Positions 27,094-36,628 of a stretch of 64,000 nucleotides of DNA are shown here, piece by piece (the stretch's first letter is position 1; each line of letters begins with the position of its first letter). The DNA is taken from positions 124,001 to 188,000 of the forward strand of contig NZ_FUWZ01000003.1 in NCBI RefSeq assembly GCF_900167135.1, read 5' to 3'. This DNA is from Chitinophaga eiseniae. GTDB lineage: Bacteria > Bacteroidota > Bacteroidia > Chitinophagales > Chitinophagaceae. The position numbers and the translations under genes are program-made. The notes below the pieces were generated by a model that searched no databases, was not told the DNA's origin, and saw only the letters and a program-made list of their open reading frames with translations.

Positions 27094-28284
27094 ATGGAAA
27101 GAATTTTAGAAATCTATGAGAGGGCTTTGGCAGGGAAGGCCACCGAAGGGGAAATGAATATATTGAGAAGCTGGCTGGCCGGCCGGGAAAATAACGGTCC
27201 CGCGCAGGAGCTGCTGGAACAATCGTTTTTTCGCACCACCGCTACCGTCGATATCCCTGAAGAAAAAGCACAGGCCATTTTTCAGGCTATCATAACCGCC
27301 GATAAAACACCAGACAGGGTGCGACATATATTCCCACGCCGCTGGTGGTGGGCGGCTGCATCCGTTGCTTTGTTACTGGCGGCAAGCGCCGCCTATTATT
27401 TATTACAAGAGCATCAAACCGTACGTGCACCGGCCGTTGCAGATGTGGCGCCTGCACACAAAGGGGCCATACTTACCCTGTCAGACGGCAGCCAGGTAGT
27501 ACTGGACAGTGCAAAGAACGGACTGGTGGCCTCGCAAAACGGCGCACGGATATTGCTGGACAGCGGACAGTTATCCTATGACCCTGTAGCCGGTTCTGCT
27601 GACGCTATCACCTATAATGCCATCAGCACGCCCAAAGGACGGCAGTTCAACCTGCAACTGCCGGATGGCACTCAGGTTTGGCTGAACGCCGCCAGCTCAA
27701 TAAGGTATCCTACCCTATTCAAGGGCGCCGAAAGGAAAGTGGAAATCACCGGGGAAGCCTATTTTGAAGTTGCGCAGAACAGTAAAATGCCCTTTCGGAT
27801 CAACGTAAATAAACAGGCGCTGATAGAAGTACTGGGAACCAGCTTCAATATCAACGCCTATGGCGATAACGGTACTATCAATACCACGCTAATAAGCGGC
27901 ACAGTAGCCGTAAAACATACACCAATAAAAACCTCCTCCTCCGAAAGAGTTATCCTGAAGCCGGGGCAGACGGCGCAGATGGCGATTGCTCATGACTTGA
28001 ATACCGTTGATAAAATAAAGGTCATTCCTGACGCTGATATCAATAAAGCGGTAGCATGGAAAAATGGTGCGTTTAACCTGGAAGGCTCCTCTTTAAAAGA
28101 GGTAATGAAAGAAGTAGAAAGATGGTATGACATAGAAGTAGTGTATGAAAATAATAAGATACCCGATATCTATTTTACCGGTGAAATGAGCCGGAATGTA
28201 AAACTCTCTTCCTTTTTGAAAGCCCTGAAAGAATGGCAGATCAATTACCGGCTTGACAACAACCGGCTGATCATTTTGCCATAA
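27094..28284 (+). CDS. FecR-family anti-sigma factor
   Basis: Inner-membrane anti-sigma factor of 396 residues. ATG at 27094 is chosen over a TTG two codons earlier. The cytoplasmic part covers the first ~85 residues (ILEIYERALAGKATEGEMNIL), one membrane segment follows (WWWAAASVALLLAASAAYYLL), then the periplasmic FecR domain with NAISTPKGRQFNLQLPDGTQ, VWLNAASSIRYPTLF and ALIEVLGTSFNINAYGD. The C-terminal DUF4974/STN-like domain (FNLEGSSLKEVMKEVERWYDI) probably contacts the STN domain of the following SusC. It is longer than the first FecR (327) because of an extra segment before the FecR core. Confidence 0.93.
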   Translation: MERILEIYERALAGKATEGEMNILRSWLAGRENNGPAQELLEQSFFRTTATVDIPEEKAQAIFQAIITADKTPDRVRHIFPRRWWWAAASVALLLAASAAYYLLQEHQTVRAPAVADVAPAHKGAILTLSDGSQVVLDSAKNGLVASQNGARILLDSGQLSYDPVAGSADAITYNAISTPKGRQFNLQLPDGTQVWLNAASSIRYPTLFKGAERKVEITGEAYFEVAQNSKMPFRINVNKQALIEVLGTSFNINAYGDNGTINTTLISGTVAVKHTPIKTSSSERVILKPGQTAQMAIAHDLNTVDKIKVIPDADINKAVAWKNGAFNLEGSSLKEVMKEVERWYDIEVVYENNKIPDIYFTGEMSRNVKLSSFLKALKEWQINYRLDNNRLIILP

Positions 28285-28371
28285 CGGGAAATCATCCCCA
28301 AAGTACATTCAAAAAAACCGGTGACGCTGCTCCTGATCAAAGTGGCGCTGCCAGGGCGACTTATGCGCTGT

Positions 28372-28407
28372 AAAAAAGTAAAACCGGGAGAAGCAAGGCC
28401 CTCCCGG
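28372..28407 (-). terminator. Intrinsic terminator reading antisense to the second susC leader
   Basis: CCGGGAG (28384-28390) and CTCCCGG (28401-28407) pair exactly around a 10-base loop. The plus strand upstream is A-rich, so on the minus strand the hairpin is followed by TTTTACTTTTTT. It lies 68 bases before the susC start at 28475, the same place and polarity as the hairpin before the first susC. A second small hairpin (GAGAC/GTCTC, 28417-28433) is between it and the gene. Confidence 0.6.
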
Positions 28408-28474
28408 CAAGCAACTGAGACTGAAAAGGTCTCTGATGTGACCGATTTTTTAACAACCAAAATTTTCGCATTTT

Positions 28475-31400
28475 ATGCAAAGAACAGCATGTCACTGCTG
28501 CAACAAAAGGTTAAATGCCACCTTTAAACGATGCTTCATGAAAGCGCTGATCGTATTGCTGCTGTCAGCTTCCATCACCGTGGAAGCACAAACGGCCGGC
28601 AAAACCATTTCGCTGTCTGTTAAAAACACTCCCCTGAAGGAAGTATTGGATAAGGCTCATAAACAGACGGGTGTCTTCTTTATAGCACCCCGAAATTTGT
28701 ATAACAATACCAAACAGGTTACGATCACGGTTTCCAATGTTTCGTTAAATATATTTCTGAACCAGGTGTTAGCCAACCAGCCCATCACCTGGCGCATGGA
28801 AGACAATACTGTATTCCTGAGCGCTAAAAAAGCGGCCAGGGAAGAACAGAAAGAAAGCAGTACAAAGGATTCCGTCATCAACATCTACGGTACAGTTACC
28901 GCCGATGGCACAGCGGTAGCCGGTGTATCAATGAGGATCAAAAACCAGGCAAAAGGGACTACTTCCAACGATGCAGGCGTTTACTTCCTTTCCGATGTTC
29001 CCTTAAACGCCGTACTGGCCGTTAGCTGTATGGGATTTAAGCCGCAGGAAATACCGGTGTCAGAGAACGGTATGTTTAATATCGAACTGGAACGAACGGT
29101 GAATAGTCTTGATGAAACGGTCGTAATAGCCTATGGCACCACTACCAAAAGATTTGCCACCGGCAACGTGGTATCTGTCAAAGCAGCGGAAATTGAAAAA
29201 CAGCCCGTTCAGAACCCATTGCTGGCATTACAGGGAAGGGTGCCTGGCATGGTCATATCCCAGCAATCCGGATATGACCGCGGACCGGTGAAAATAGAGA
29301 TCCGTGGCAGGAACAGCCTGAACCCGTTTTTTACAAGCGACCCCTTAATACTGGTAGATGGCGTAGCACTAACGATACTGGATGTAAATCCGAGTCCCGG
29401 TTATAACCCCGGGGAAACCGCCATTTCAAGAGGACTGGACCAAACCGGGATGTCGCAGGGTTCAGGCGGTATCAGCCCGCTGTACAACTTCAATCCATCG
29501 GATATCGAGTCTATCGACGTACTGAAGGACGCAGACGCCACCGCTATTTATGGCAGCCGGGGAGCCAACGGGGTAATACTGATCACCACCAAAAAAGGGA
29601 AACCCGGGAAAACCACCGTCGGACTGAACTTTTCACAGGGGGTAAGTTTTGTTACCAGGCAATGGGATATGCTGAACACGCAACAATACATTGCGATGCG
29701 TAAGGAAGCCTTTAAAAATGCAGGCCTTACTCCCTCCCCGCGGCCGGGATCGCCGGGCTATGCACCAGACTTGTTCGTATGGGACACTACAAGATACACC
29801 AACTGGCAAAAATATGTCTGGGGAGGGACCGGCAACTGGACGGATGCACAAACATCCGTATCAGGTGGTACTCAACAAACCACTTTCCGTTTATCCGGCG
29901 CTTATGGGCGTACCTCAGACATTACCACTCACAGTGGTGCCAACCAGAAAGCATCCGTTGCTTATAGCATTACCAACCAAAGCAAAGACCAGCGCTTCAT
30001 GATGACTTTCAACGGCAGCTATAATTTTTCATCTACCAATACCATCAACATCGGAGCTGGCCCCCAGGCCACCGCCCTGCCGCCCAATGCCCCTCCCATC
30101 TTTGACAAACAAGGGAATCTGAATTACGGGGAATGGCAGGCTGCCGGCGTTGGCATGCCATTTTCCGGCCTGCTGCAGCCTAATGACAGCAAAAGTAAAA
30201 GCCTGTACAGTAGCCTTGTATTACAATACAAACTCTATAAAGGCCTCGATGTAAGGGTTAACATGGGTTATAATAATCTGAATAATGTTCAATCCACATT
30301 AACGCCTATTGCGTCCCAAAACCCTTACGTCTCCAATAAAAGATCAGGCAAGAGACATATTGGTAACAGTACCAGCACCAACTGGAGCGTGGAACCGCAA
30401 TTAACCTATAATGGGCACATCACAAAAAAAGGAGAACTGACCGTGCTGGCGGGAGCAACCCTGCAGAGCGCTGTCACCAGTGCAACCAGAACAAGTGGCG
30501 ATGGATATGTAAATGACGCATTGCTTGGCAGCTTCGCCAATGCCGCTGTTATTAGTATCACAGATAACTATGCAGAATACAAATATTCCGGGGCATTCGG
30601 CCGTGTCCTCTTAAACTGGGACAAAAAGTATGTACTTGATCTGAACGGACGCCGTGACGGCAGCAGCCGGTTTGGGCCAGGCAACCAGTTCGGTAATTTT
30701 GGCTCGATAGGCGGCGCATGGATCATGAGCCAGGAACCCTGGATGACGCGCATACTCCCCTCATTCTTCAGCTTAATTAAACTGCGCGGAAGCTATGGTA
30801 CCACCGGAAGCGACCCGACTGCCGACTATAAATTCCTTACACAATGGGGCAATACGGATCCCTATCTCCTTTCATACAATGGTGTTGTGCCGCTTGCATC
30901 CCAATTCCAATTCAATCCTGATTTCCACTGGGAAGTAAACCGGCAGGCGGAAGTGGCCATAGATCTGGGCTTCTTCGACGAACGGCTTACACTGAATGTA
31001 TCCCGTTATTACAAGCTGGCCCATGACCAACTGGTAGATTACCTTACGCCCAACTATACCGGCTTCGGTTCCGTACTGGCCAACCTGCCAGCCAAAGTAC
31101 AGAACAAAGGCTGGGAAGGGACGCTTACCTTCCAGGTGTTTGGGAAAACAGGCTTCTCCTGGAACACCGGCTTCAATATCAGCAAAAACTATAACAAACT
31201 GGTATCCTATCCCAAGCTGGACGAATCTCCCTACCGAAGCAGGTATATTGTAGGAGAACCTATCAGCCAGGCATACCTCTTTCATTTAGCCGGCATTGAT
31301 CCGGCTACCGGTAAATACCAGTATGAAGATGTTAATCACGACGGCAGCATTAAAAGAGTGGAAGGTGTCATCCCCGGCACAAAAGGAGACGACAGGTATA

Positions 31401-31882
31401 TCAGGCTACAAACAGCTCCGGATTTCATAGGAGGATTCAACAACCAGTTCACTTATAAAAACCTGTCACTTAGCGTAATGATGGAATTCCAGCGGAAAAT
31501 GGGACTGAACGCGCTGGCGCCATCCTACCTGGGCATCAGCAACATGCCGCTGTGGAGCTACGAGAACAGGTGGACAACTCCCGGCCAGGAAAGTAAGGCG
31601 CCTGCTGTGGTTGTACAACACAACGCTGACAGCTACAACTTTAGCTACTCCGACGGAAATTATACGGATGCCAGCTATATCCGTATCAAAACCGTGGCAT
31701 TATCCTACAACCTGCCCAAACAATTGGTAAAGAGGGCAAAAATGGAGCGCCTTGCGATTAATGTAAATGCCCAGAACCTGTTTACCATCACCAAATATAA
31801 GGGCATTGATCCCGATGTCACTTCATTTGGTTCAATGCCGCCTGTAAGGACCATTACCGCAGGACTTTCCTGTTCTTTCTGA
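28475..31882 (+). CDS. SusC/RagA-family TonB-dependent transporter with STN domain
   Basis: Outer-membrane TonB-dependent transporter of 1135 residues. A charged N-terminal extension typical of this class precedes the hydrophobic signal core (ALIVLLLSASITVEA, residues ~23-38). Then come the STN domain ~44-112 (TISLSVKNTPLKEVLDKAHK), a carboxypeptidase-like domain ~138-205 (IYGTVTADGTAVAGVSM), the SusC signature and plug from ~208 (LDETVVIAYGTTTKRFATGN; ANGVILITTKKGK) and the beta-barrel to the terminal CSF. SusD starts 20 bases after its stop. The downstream lipoprotein and Met-zincin protease point to peptides or protein fragments as cargo, an inference from context. Confidence 0.95.
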   Translation: MQRTACHCCNKRLNATFKRCFMKALIVLLLSASITVEAQTAGKTISLSVKNTPLKEVLDKAHKQTGVFFIAPRNLYNNTKQVTITVSNVSLNIFLNQVLANQPITWRMEDNTVFLSAKKAAREEQKESSTKDSVINIYGTVTADGTAVAGVSMRIKNQAKGTTSNDAGVYFLSDVPLNAVLAVSCMGFKPQEIPVSENGMFNIELERTVNSLDETVVIAYGTTTKRFATGNVVSVKAAEIEKQPVQNPLLALQGRVPGMVISQQSGYDRGPVKIEIRGRNSLNPFFTSDPLILVDGVALTILDVNPSPGYNPGETAISRGLDQTGMSQGSGGISPLYNFNPSDIESIDVLKDADATAIYGSRGANGVILITTKKGKPGKTTVGLNFSQGVSFVTRQWDMLNTQQYIAMRKEAFKNAGLTPSPRPGSPGYAPDLFVWDTTRYTNWQKYVWGGTGNWTDAQTSVSGGTQQTTFRLSGAYGRTSDITTHSGANQKASVAYSITNQSKDQRFMMTFNGSYNFSSTNTINIGAGPQATALPPNAPPIFDKQGNLNYGEWQAAGVGMPFSGLLQPNDSKSKSLYSSLVLQYKLYKGLDVRVNMGYNNLNNVQSTLTPIASQNPYVSNKRSGKRHIGNSTSTNWSVEPQLTYNGHITKKGELTVLAGATLQSAVTSATRTSGDGYVNDALLGSFANAAVISITDNYAEYKYSGAFGRVLLNWDKKYVLDLNGRRDGSSRFGPGNQFGNFGSIGGAWIMSQEPWMTRILPSFFSLIKLRGSYGTTGSDPTADYKFLTQWGNTDPYLLSYNGVVPLASQFQFNPDFHWEVNRQAEVAIDLGFFDERLTLNVSRYYKLAHDQLVDYLTPNYTGFGSVLANLPAKVQNKGWEGTLTFQVFGKTGFSWNTGFNISKNYNKLVSYPKLDESPYRSRYIVGEPISQAYLFHLAGIDPATGKYQYEDVNHDGSIKRVEGVIPGTKGDDRYIRLQTAPDFIGGFNNQFTYKNLSLSVMMEFQRKMGLNALAPSYLGISNMPLWSYENRWTTPGQESKAPAVVVQHNADSYNFSYSDGNYTDASYIRIKTVALSYNLPKQLVKRAKMERLAINVNAQNLFTITKYKGIDPDVTSFGSMPPVRTITAGLSCSF

Positions 31883-31901
31883 TCAACAATCCTGAATAAA
31901 A

Positions 31902-33410
31902 ATGATACAACCATATAAGTTACTACTGCTTGCCTGCCTGATAACATTTTCATACGGCTGCAAAAAACTGATCGAGATAAATCCGCCTACCAAAACCATC
32001 GGCACGGAAAAGGTATTCGAGTCACCGGAAATGGTGGACGCTGCCCTGGCCGGTCTCTACTCCCAGCTTATTACAGGAACAGGCACGATGACGTTCAGCA
32101 ACGGCGGCTTCACCATTTATAGCGGCATGTCGGCAGATGAACTGGTAAATAAGAACAGCACCAATGATGCAGAGGACTACCAGTTCCTGGCAAATAAAAT
32201 TAACATCAATAACGGAGTGCCTGGCAACAGTATCTGGATACCCGCTTACCAGTTCATTTATAAAGCCAATGCAATAATAGAAGGAATTAATAACTCCCGG
32301 TCGCCAAACCTTACAGACAGCCTTCGGACACAGGTGATAGCAGAAGCGAAATTTGTAAGGGCTTTTTGTTATTTCTACCTGGTCAATGCATTCGGAGATG
32401 TTCCGCTGGTACTTACGACGGATTATACAAAAACCGCGTCGATGGAAAGAACACCCGCTGCCGGCGTTTATACACAGATGATCAGCGACCTGGAAGAGGC
32501 GCAGGCAAAATTGGGAACAGACTACGCCATCACCAATGGACAACGCATAAGACCCAATAAATGGGCGGCCGCCGCCTTACTGGCCAGGGTACACCTTTTC
32601 CTGAAACATTGGGACGAAGCAGAAAAAAATGCCACCGCGGTAATAAATGCAGGCCTGTTCACATTACCCGCAGAACCAGACAGCGTGTTTGTAAAGAACA
32701 GCCAGGAAGCGATCTGGCAACTGATGCTGAATGCATCAAATATACAACCGGGAAATGTTACATGGGAAGGGAAAAACCTGGTGCCATTAGCTCGCTTTAC
32801 AGCCTTGGACCCGGCATACCAGCCGATATTCCTGGAGCCCGATGTTTTTGCCGCCAATGCCGCTTTTTTGATTCCTCCTTATTATTTGTCGGCTCAACAG
32901 GCATCCGCTTTTGAAGCGGGCGATCACCGTAAAGCGAAGTGGACCGACAGCCTGCCGACACCGGCGATAGCTCCCTACAACGGCATCCCGCTTTACTTCG
33001 CATTTAAATATAAGGAACAGTCAAGTCAGCCCAATGGTCCCATTACCCAATACTATACGGTATTACGCCTGGCAGAACAGTACCTTATCCGCGCCGAAGC
33101 ACGCGCACAGCTCAACAACAATGCAGCTGCCGCAGATGATATCAATATCATCAGGGGAAGAGCAGGACTGGCCCATACCACCGCCAATACCCGGGAAGCG
33201 TTGCTGGACGCCGTGGCACAGGAAAGACGGGTGGAGCTGTTTGCAGAATGGGGCCACCGGTGGCTGGACCTGAAACGCACACAAAAAGCAGACAAGGTGT
33301 TAAGCCGGATTTCTTATAAGCAACCCTGGCAATCAACGGAGCTATTATATCCTATACCAGTTAAGGAAATGTCTGATAATCCCCATATTATTCAGAACCC
33401 GGGATACTAG
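31902..33410 (+). CDS. SusD/RagB-family nutrient-binding outer-membrane lipoprotein
   Basis: Surface lipoprotein of 502 residues, partner of the preceding SusC. The lipobox is FSYGC with Cys at ~20, followed by KKLIEINPPTKTIGTEKVF, a common SusD N-terminus. Conserved regions are VDAALAGLYSQLI, AYQFIYKANAIIEGI, VIAEAKFVRAFCYFYLVNAFGDV and the C-terminal LRLAEQYLIRAEARAQLNNNAAAADDINIIRGRA and ERRVELFAEWGHRWLDLKRT, ending in NPGY. The protein is complete. Cargo is not predictable from sequence; the gene is followed by a small lipoprotein and a metalloprotease. Confidence 0.95.
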   Translation: MIQPYKLLLLACLITFSYGCKKLIEINPPTKTIGTEKVFESPEMVDAALAGLYSQLITGTGTMTFSNGGFTIYSGMSADELVNKNSTNDAEDYQFLANKININNGVPGNSIWIPAYQFIYKANAIIEGINNSRSPNLTDSLRTQVIAEAKFVRAFCYFYLVNAFGDVPLVLTTDYTKTASMERTPAAGVYTQMISDLEEAQAKLGTDYAITNGQRIRPNKWAAAALLARVHLFLKHWDEAEKNATAVINAGLFTLPAEPDSVFVKNSQEAIWQLMLNASNIQPGNVTWEGKNLVPLARFTALDPAYQPIFLEPDVFAANAAFLIPPYYLSAQQASAFEAGDHRKAKWTDSLPTPAIAPYNGIPLYFAFKYKEQSSQPNGPITQYYTVLRLAEQYLIRAEARAQLNNNAAAADDINIIRGRAGLAHTTANTREALLDAVAQERRVELFAEWGHRWLDLKRTQKADKVLSRISYKQPWQSTELLYPIPVKEMSDNPHIIQNPGY

Positions 33411-33466
33411 CTATTGATCGTTTCTCTTCTTCCGCCATCACTGAAACATCCAACAACAAGAAAACC

Positions 33467-33919
33467 ATGAATAAACAATGTCTTATTATCCTGCTGATCG
33501 TCATCCTGTCAGCAGGCTGTATGCCCGAAGCATCCGGGCCAGTCGCAAGAAAAAAACTGCCACCGGACGAACAAAAGCTGCCTGTCCACTTAGCCGATCC
33601 AGCCAATGACGAGGCCCTTGTGAACCTGTTGAACACCTACCGGCCACTGGCCATTCCGATGCTCACCAAACTGGCAAAAGAACAGCGTGGCGGGATCGTG
33701 ATAGACCTCCGTGCAGACGAATCCATGGAACCGCTCAGCGCGGCCTACCTGATCCGAAAGGACAATGTCTTTTCCATTCCCGTACAATTGGTATGGGACG
33801 GCCGCTCTGCCTCCAGGGCCGCCTATTTCCTGAAATTAGCCAACGGCTACAAGGAGGTAAATATTACCAGGATAAGTGAAGGGTTCTCCGCGTTCAGATC
33901 CGATTGTTTCAATTTTTAA
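33467..33919 (+). CDS. Small lipoprotein of unknown function in a SusCD/protease operon
   Basis: I do not recognise a family. The 150-residue product has a lipoprotein signal (NKQCLIILLIVILSAGC, lipobox LSAGC, Cys ~19) and no aspartate after the cysteine; it could therefore be sorted to the outer membrane. The mature part is hydrophilic at first (PPDEQKLPVHLADPANDEALV), then a compact alpha/beta-like stretch (RGGIVIDLRADESMEPLS, FSIPVQLVWDGRSASRAAYFL). Its position between susD (57 bases) and the Met-zincin gene (10 bases) suggests an accessory binding or inhibitor-like partner of the protease or transporter. Function unknown. Confidence 0.75.
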   Translation: MNKQCLIILLIVILSAGCMPEASGPVARKKLPPDEQKLPVHLADPANDEALVNLLNTYRPLAIPMLTKLAKEQRGGIVIDLRADESMEPLSAAYLIRKDNVFSIPVQLVWDGRSASRAAYFLKLANGYKEVNITRISEGFSAFRSDCFNF

Positions 33920-33929
33920 ACCAACTCAG

Positions 33930-36389
33930 ATGCCTATTAAGAAGGGGTTAGTAACATTTGCTTTTCTGGTAACTGCGCTATTTGCAGCAGCACAGGCTCC
34001 CGTTACAGATACAGCAAAGAAGGACACAACAAAAACAACTGCGAAAATTGCCACATTACCTGCAGACAGCAGGCAGATCAAGCCCTACAAAGAAGTGATC
34101 AGGGCTGGTTATGTCACCAAACAGGGATTATTCACCGTCCATCAATACAAAGACTCCGTCTATTTTGAAATTCCCGATTCTATCCTGCACCGGGATATCA
34201 TGACTGTCAACCGGTTGGAAAAAGCGCCCGCAGGCTCCGCGATGTTTGCAGGTGAAGAACTGAAAGAAAGGGTGATACAATTTGAAAAAAACAAAGATTC
34301 CACCATTACCATCAGGTATAACCTCCTGGTCAACAGGGCTGATGTCAAGGATGATATCTATAAAGCAGTGGAGCGTTCCAACTATAACCCTGTCGCCTAC
34401 ACATTTCCTATCAAAGCCATCTCAAATGACTCCAGTTCCTATGTAGTAGACGCCACCCCGTTTCTGACGGGGAACACCTTCATCAATGAGATAGGTGAAG
34501 GCCAATTGTTCAGGGAAGCCAGCTACTCCTCATTTAAAATTGCCAAAGTAACGTCGATTCATGTTTATCCGATAAATGTTGAGATCAGCACGACGAAAGA
34601 CCTTCAATCCAAAAGTGGCACACCACCGGAACCGTTGAGTGTAATGACGCATATTTCTTTTGTTGCACTGCCCAGGATACCGATGCAGCAAAGGCTGTTC
34701 GACCCCCGTGTCGGCTACTTTACGGAGGACTTCAACCAATTTGCGGACAATCAGCAAAAAGTCGAAAAACGGCAGGTCATAGTGCGGTGGAGACTGGAGC
34801 CCGGCGCCAAAGATGTAGCCAGGTGGAAAAGAGGGGAACTGGTAGAACCAGCGCAACCGATCGTTATCTATATTGATCCTGCCACTCCCAGACAGTGGCG
34901 CAAATACCTGATACAAGGCATTAACGACTGGCAGAAAGCCTTTGAGCAGGCAGGTTTTAAAAACGCTATCATCGGAAAAGAATGGCCGGAAAACGACACC
35001 ACCATGCAACTGGATGATGTACGCTATTCCGTGCTGCATTACTTTCCCTCCGCAACAGCCAACGCCTATGGCCCGCATGTGAACGACCCCCGCAGCGGAG
35101 AGATCATACAAACAAGGATCGGCTGGTATCATAACGTGATGTCGCTGCTACACGACTGGTACCAGGTACAGGCAGGCGCCACCGATCCTGCCGCACGGAA
35201 GGCCAAGTTCAGTGAAGAACTGATGGGGCAGCTGATACGCTTCGTTTCCAGCCATGAAGTTGGCCATACCCTCGGGCTGCGCCACAACTTTGGCAGTAGC
35301 TCCCGCACACCCGTAGATAGCCTGAGAAGCCTTACCTACCTGAAGCAACACGGGCACACCGCCAGTATTATGGACTACGCCCGCTTCAACTATGTAGCGC
35401 AGCCGGAAGATCATATTCCGCAGGAATACCTTTTCCCCCGTATAGGCGAATACGATAGATGGGCGATAGAATGGGGCTATAAAGCCTCCTTCGCAAAAGA
35501 TGTGGACGAAGATACCAGGATAGTCCGTAAGTGGATCAGCGACCGTCTTGCCAAAAATACAAGGCTCTGGTTCGGCGATGGGGAAACACAAAAAACAGAT
35601 GCCCGTAACCAGACAGAAGACCTTGGCGATAATGCCATGAAAGCAAGCACCTACGGTATTAAAAACCTGCAACGTATTTTGCCCCGCTTACCGGAATGGA
35701 CCTACGAAGAAGGAGGAGTACAACAAAACCTGGCGGAGATGTATCAAAACGTAAAAAACCAGTATACACGCTACCTGGACCACGTATTACTTAACATTGC
35801 AGGCATACATAAAACTTTACGCCCCGATGGCGACACTATGAAGGTATATGAAATAGTGCCCGCCGCCATGCAGCTGGAAGCAGTGGAGTTCTTCAACCAG
35901 CAACTTTTCACCGCCCCGTTATGGCTGAAAAATCCCGTTGTAAGCGCTAATGCGGAAGAACCTGCCAATCCTGATTTCATTGAAGACATGCAGGTGCGCG
36001 GACTAAACAGCCTGCTGGATGTTTCCAGGTTGAATAAAATTTCAGCCAACAGGAACCGGTTCGGAGAAAAGGCATTACAACTCAACGATTATGTAACAGC
36101 CGTTCACCAAGGCATCTGGAAAGGGTTGAAAGAGAAAAAAGTAACGATAGACAACTATTCCAGGACGCTGCAAAAAGCTTATTTCGCCAATTTGATGGCC
36201 ATACTGCTGGCTAAAACACCGGAAATGTCAGAAACAGACGCCTCCTCCATCATGAAAGCCGATATACTCTTACTGGAACAAGAAATTAAAACCGCTATTC
36301 CCAATACGTCAGACGCCATGAGCAGAATACACTTAGAAGATCTGCAAAACAGGATTTCCAATTTACTGAATGCGAAAAACGCGCTGTAG
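33930..36389 (+). CDS. Zinc-dependent metalloprotease (Met-zincin, DUF5117/DUF4953 type)
   Basis: Exported protease of 819 residues. ATG at 33930 is preferred over 33876 because it gives a clean signal peptide (PIKKGLVTFAFLVTALFAAA). After an N-terminal DUF5118/DUF5117-like region (~65-320) the catalytic domain shows HEVGHTLGLRHN, the full metzincin zinc motif HExxHxxGxxH with H442, E443, H446 and H452, followed by the Met-turn SIMDYARFNY. The C-terminal ~250 residues are helical. It closes the second ECF/FecR/SusCD module and probably processes proteinaceous substrate in the periplasm or at the surface. A strong intrinsic terminator follows at 36408. Confidence 0.92.
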   Translation: MPIKKGLVTFAFLVTALFAAAQAPVTDTAKKDTTKTTAKIATLPADSRQIKPYKEVIRAGYVTKQGLFTVHQYKDSVYFEIPDSILHRDIMTVNRLEKAPAGSAMFAGEELKERVIQFEKNKDSTITIRYNLLVNRADVKDDIYKAVERSNYNPVAYTFPIKAISNDSSSYVVDATPFLTGNTFINEIGEGQLFREASYSSFKIAKVTSIHVYPINVEISTTKDLQSKSGTPPEPLSVMTHISFVALPRIPMQQRLFDPRVGYFTEDFNQFADNQQKVEKRQVIVRWRLEPGAKDVARWKRGELVEPAQPIVIYIDPATPRQWRKYLIQGINDWQKAFEQAGFKNAIIGKEWPENDTTMQLDDVRYSVLHYFPSATANAYGPHVNDPRSGEIIQTRIGWYHNVMSLLHDWYQVQAGATDPAARKAKFSEELMGQLIRFVSSHEVGHTLGLRHNFGSSSRTPVDSLRSLTYLKQHGHTASIMDYARFNYVAQPEDHIPQEYLFPRIGEYDRWAIEWGYKASFAKDVDEDTRIVRKWISDRLAKNTRLWFGDGETQKTDARNQTEDLGDNAMKASTYGIKNLQRILPRLPEWTYEEGGVQQNLAEMYQNVKNQYTRYLDHVLLNIAGIHKTLRPDGDTMKVYEIVPAAMQLEAVEFFNQQLFTAPLWLKNPVVSANAEEPANPDFIEDMQVRGLNSLLDVSRLNKISANRNRFGEKALQLNDYVTAVHQGIWKGLKEKKVTIDNYSRTLQKAYFANLMAILLAKTPEMSETDASSIMKADILLLEQEIKTAIPNTSDAMSRIHLEDLQNRISNLLNAKNAL

Positions 36390-36407
36390 TTACCTATGAC
36401 AACCAAG

Positions 36408-36439
36408 GGCCGTTTTGCGAAAGCAAAGCGGCCTTTTTT
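36408..36439 (+). terminator. Rho-independent terminator of the second SusCD module
   Basis: GGCCGTTTTGC pairs with GCAAAGCGGCC (one G-U) around a GAAA tetraloop, followed by six T residues, 18 bases after the metalloprotease stop. Confidence 0.9.
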
Positions 36440-36628
36440 ATTTCAATGCCGCCATCCGGGCAATTGTTAAGCAGAGGAGGCACGCTCCGGCATTCTGATT
36501 TGGTCCATACCCGGCTTTCCCCGGGTCTTTAATGTTAAGTCATAAGTAATTAACTGCTGTTTTATTGCAGGATGAAAAAAGATACTTATCTTTTAACAAC
36601 ATTTATCAACTTTAAAACCGTAGAAATT

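Noticed and set aside
28475..28538. Later start for the second SusC at the internal ATG of residue 22
   Set aside because: SusC proteins of this group often carry a charged N-terminal extension before the hydrophobic core, so the longer start was kept; the shorter one remains possible.
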